DNA from: Salimicrobium humidisoli
GTDB taxonomy: Bacteria; Bacillota; Bacilli; Bacillales; Halobacillaceae
Reading direction: 5' to 3'
Length of the DNA stretch: 34,377 bases
Assembly (NCBI RefSeq): GCF_002295105.1
Contig: NZ_NSGH01000021.1
Coordinates: 1-34,377 of the forward strand
Shown piece after piece: positions 33,568 to 34,377 of this stretch. Every line of letters starts with the position of its first letter. Positions within the stretch are counted from its first letter, which is position 1. The notes under the pieces are model-generated. The model saw only the letters and a program-made list of their open reading frames with translations, ran no database searches and was not told the origin of the DNA. Both the position numbers and the translations under genes were made by a program.

Positions 33568-34263
33568 ATGCTTAAGAACGAAAAACAGGTATTAGTTATT
33601 TTCCCACATCCGGACGATGAGGCATTCGGAGTAAGTGGCACTATATCCTCGTATATTAACCAGGGGATTCCGGTCACCTACGCATGTCTCACGTTGGGAG
33701 AAATGGGAAGGAATCTCGGAAATCCGGCGTTCGCCACGAGAGAGTCCCTTCCTGAAATAAGAAAAAAGGAACTGCAGAAAGCAGCGGAAGAAATGGGACT
33801 CAGCGATCTGCGTATGATGGGATACCGGGATAAAACACTCGAGTTCGAAGATGATGATAAGCTCCAGGGTCTGGTGGAAGATCTGCTGGAAGAACTGGAA
33901 CCTTCCCTCGTCATAAGTTTCTATCCGGGGTATGCTGTGCACCCTGATCACGAGGCGACAGCCCGTGCAGTCGTCCGTGCCTTACGGAACATCAAAGAAG
34001 AAGAACGCCCTTCTTTTTATGCTCTCGCTTTTGCGAACAATACGGAGGAAAATCTCGGGCAGCCGGATGTATCCCACGATATTTCGGAAGTCCAGGAACA
34101 GAAACTGAGAACACTGAAAGCACACGACTCCCAGACATCGCAGCTCCTGAGTGATCTCGAAGCAGGAGTAAGAAGCGGGGAGCCGGAAGCTATGAAATGG
34201 GTGACCCGTGAACAATTCTATTCATACAACTGGAAAGAAGATAACGTAGGGTCTGGGACATAA
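33568..34263 (+). CDS. bshB2: Bacillithiol biosynthesis deacetylase BshB2
   Basis: A LmbE-family zinc-dependent N-acetylhexosaminidase that deacetylates GlcNAc-malate (or bacillithiol conjugates) in bacillithiol synthesis, the major low-molecular-weight thiol of Bacilli. The 231-residue protein has the zinc motif HPDDE (residues 14-18) and a second histidine motif AVHPDHEAT (about residues 130-138). It matches B. subtilis YojG/BshB2 rather than the shorter-motif BshB1. The ATG follows AAAGGAGGAAG. It ends at a very strong terminator. Bacillithiol would support the peroxide defence encoded at the left end, though the genes are not linked by transcription. Confidence 0.93.
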   Translation: MLKNEKQVLVIFPHPDDEAFGVSGTISSYINQGIPVTYACLTLGEMGRNLGNPAFATRESLPEIRKKELQKAAEEMGLSDLRMMGYRDKTLEFEDDDKLQGLVEDLLEELEPSLVISFYPGYAVHPDHEATARAVVRALRNIKEEERPSFYALAFANNTEENLGQPDVSHDISEVQEQKLRTLKAHDSQTSQLLSDLEAGVRSGEPEAMKWVTREQFYSYNWKEDNVGSGT

Positions 34264-34286
34264 CTAACTCGGACTCGTAGTAAAAA

Positions 34287-34325
34287 AACTCCGATCATCG
34301 TAAAAAGATGATCGGAGCTTTTTCG
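34287..34325 (+). terminator. Rho-independent terminator of bshB2
   Basis: CTCCGATCATC and GATGATCGGAG form a perfect 11-bp stem with a 7-nt loop, followed by CTTTTTC; an A-run on the left makes it potentially bidirectional. The remaining 50 bp to the window end show no recognisable gene. Confidence 0.92.
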
Positions 34326-34377
34326 ATATCGGTCTTTCCAGTCTCCAGAGGCAGAATTTGCGATGGTGGCGTTGTAT

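Noticed and set aside
1-34377. CRISPR arrays, insertion sequences, prophage genes, tRNA genes, restriction or toxin-antitoxin systems
   Set aside because: I looked for regularly spaced repeats, transposase or integrase motifs, terminal inverted repeats and tRNA signatures and saw none.

Overview
The window is chromosomal DNA of a low-to-moderate G+C, Gram-positive, spore-former-type bacterium of the family Bacillaceae. The evidence is strong AGGAGG-type ribosome binding sites with many TTG starts, a Bacillus-type rrn leader, a T-box riboswitch, a GlcT/RAT antitermination leader, a TRAP-type trp leader, bacillithiol synthesis (BshB2), PerR, a SinI-like peptide, and a gene order that I recall from the Bacillus subtilis yfhF-recX-...-perR-ygzB-rrnD stretch. 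A species name cannot be given from this sequence alone; the 16S start and acidic proteins would suit a halotolerant genus such as Halobacillus or Salimicrobium (inference).

Layout. 1-480: 5' end of a 16S rRNA gene on the minus strand with leader and tandem promoters. 498-12829: the conserved ygzB-perR-bcp-gsaB-ygaE-ygaD-ygaC-mutY-yfhP-yfhJ-yfhH block. It is interrupted by a D-2-hydroxyacid dehydrogenase/cobalamin adenosyltransferase pair and by a 5'-truncated GGDEF-EAL gene. 12923-17274: an SDR oxidoreductase and a glucose PTS island (glcT-ptsG-ptsH, without ptsI) sitting between yfhH and recX. 17322-19093: recX and yfhF, divergent. 19161-21812: a three-gene NitT/TauT/sulfonate-type ABC importer with a consensus promoter. 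21911-25226: a small unknown protein and argGH under a T-box leader with an apparent arginine specifier. 25279-26444: a GNAT enzyme, a 46-codon SinI-like anti-repressor gene and a small unknown protein. 26444-33152: a seven-gene trp operon, trpE-D-C-F-B-A-G, preceded by a leader with GAG/CAG triplet repeats. 33220-34377: a small unknown protein, bshB2 and a terminator.

How the genes work together. Oxidative-stress functions cluster at the left (PerR, Bcp) and right (bacillithiol deacetylase). Carbon uptake (PtsG/HPr) is controlled by GlcT through an RNA antiterminator. Arginine and tryptophan synthesis are each controlled through structured 5' leaders. The most interesting readings are: (i) a trp leader whose repeats are perfectly complementary to a CU-rich segment that otherwise helps form a hairpin over the trpE ribosome binding site, with no intrinsic terminator visible, which looks like a TRAP-operated translational switch; (ii) an Arg-type T-box on argGH, possibly layered on ARG boxes; and (iii) an orphan SinI-like anti-repressor with no adjacent sinR.

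No CRISPR array, insertion sequence, prophage or tRNA gene was found.
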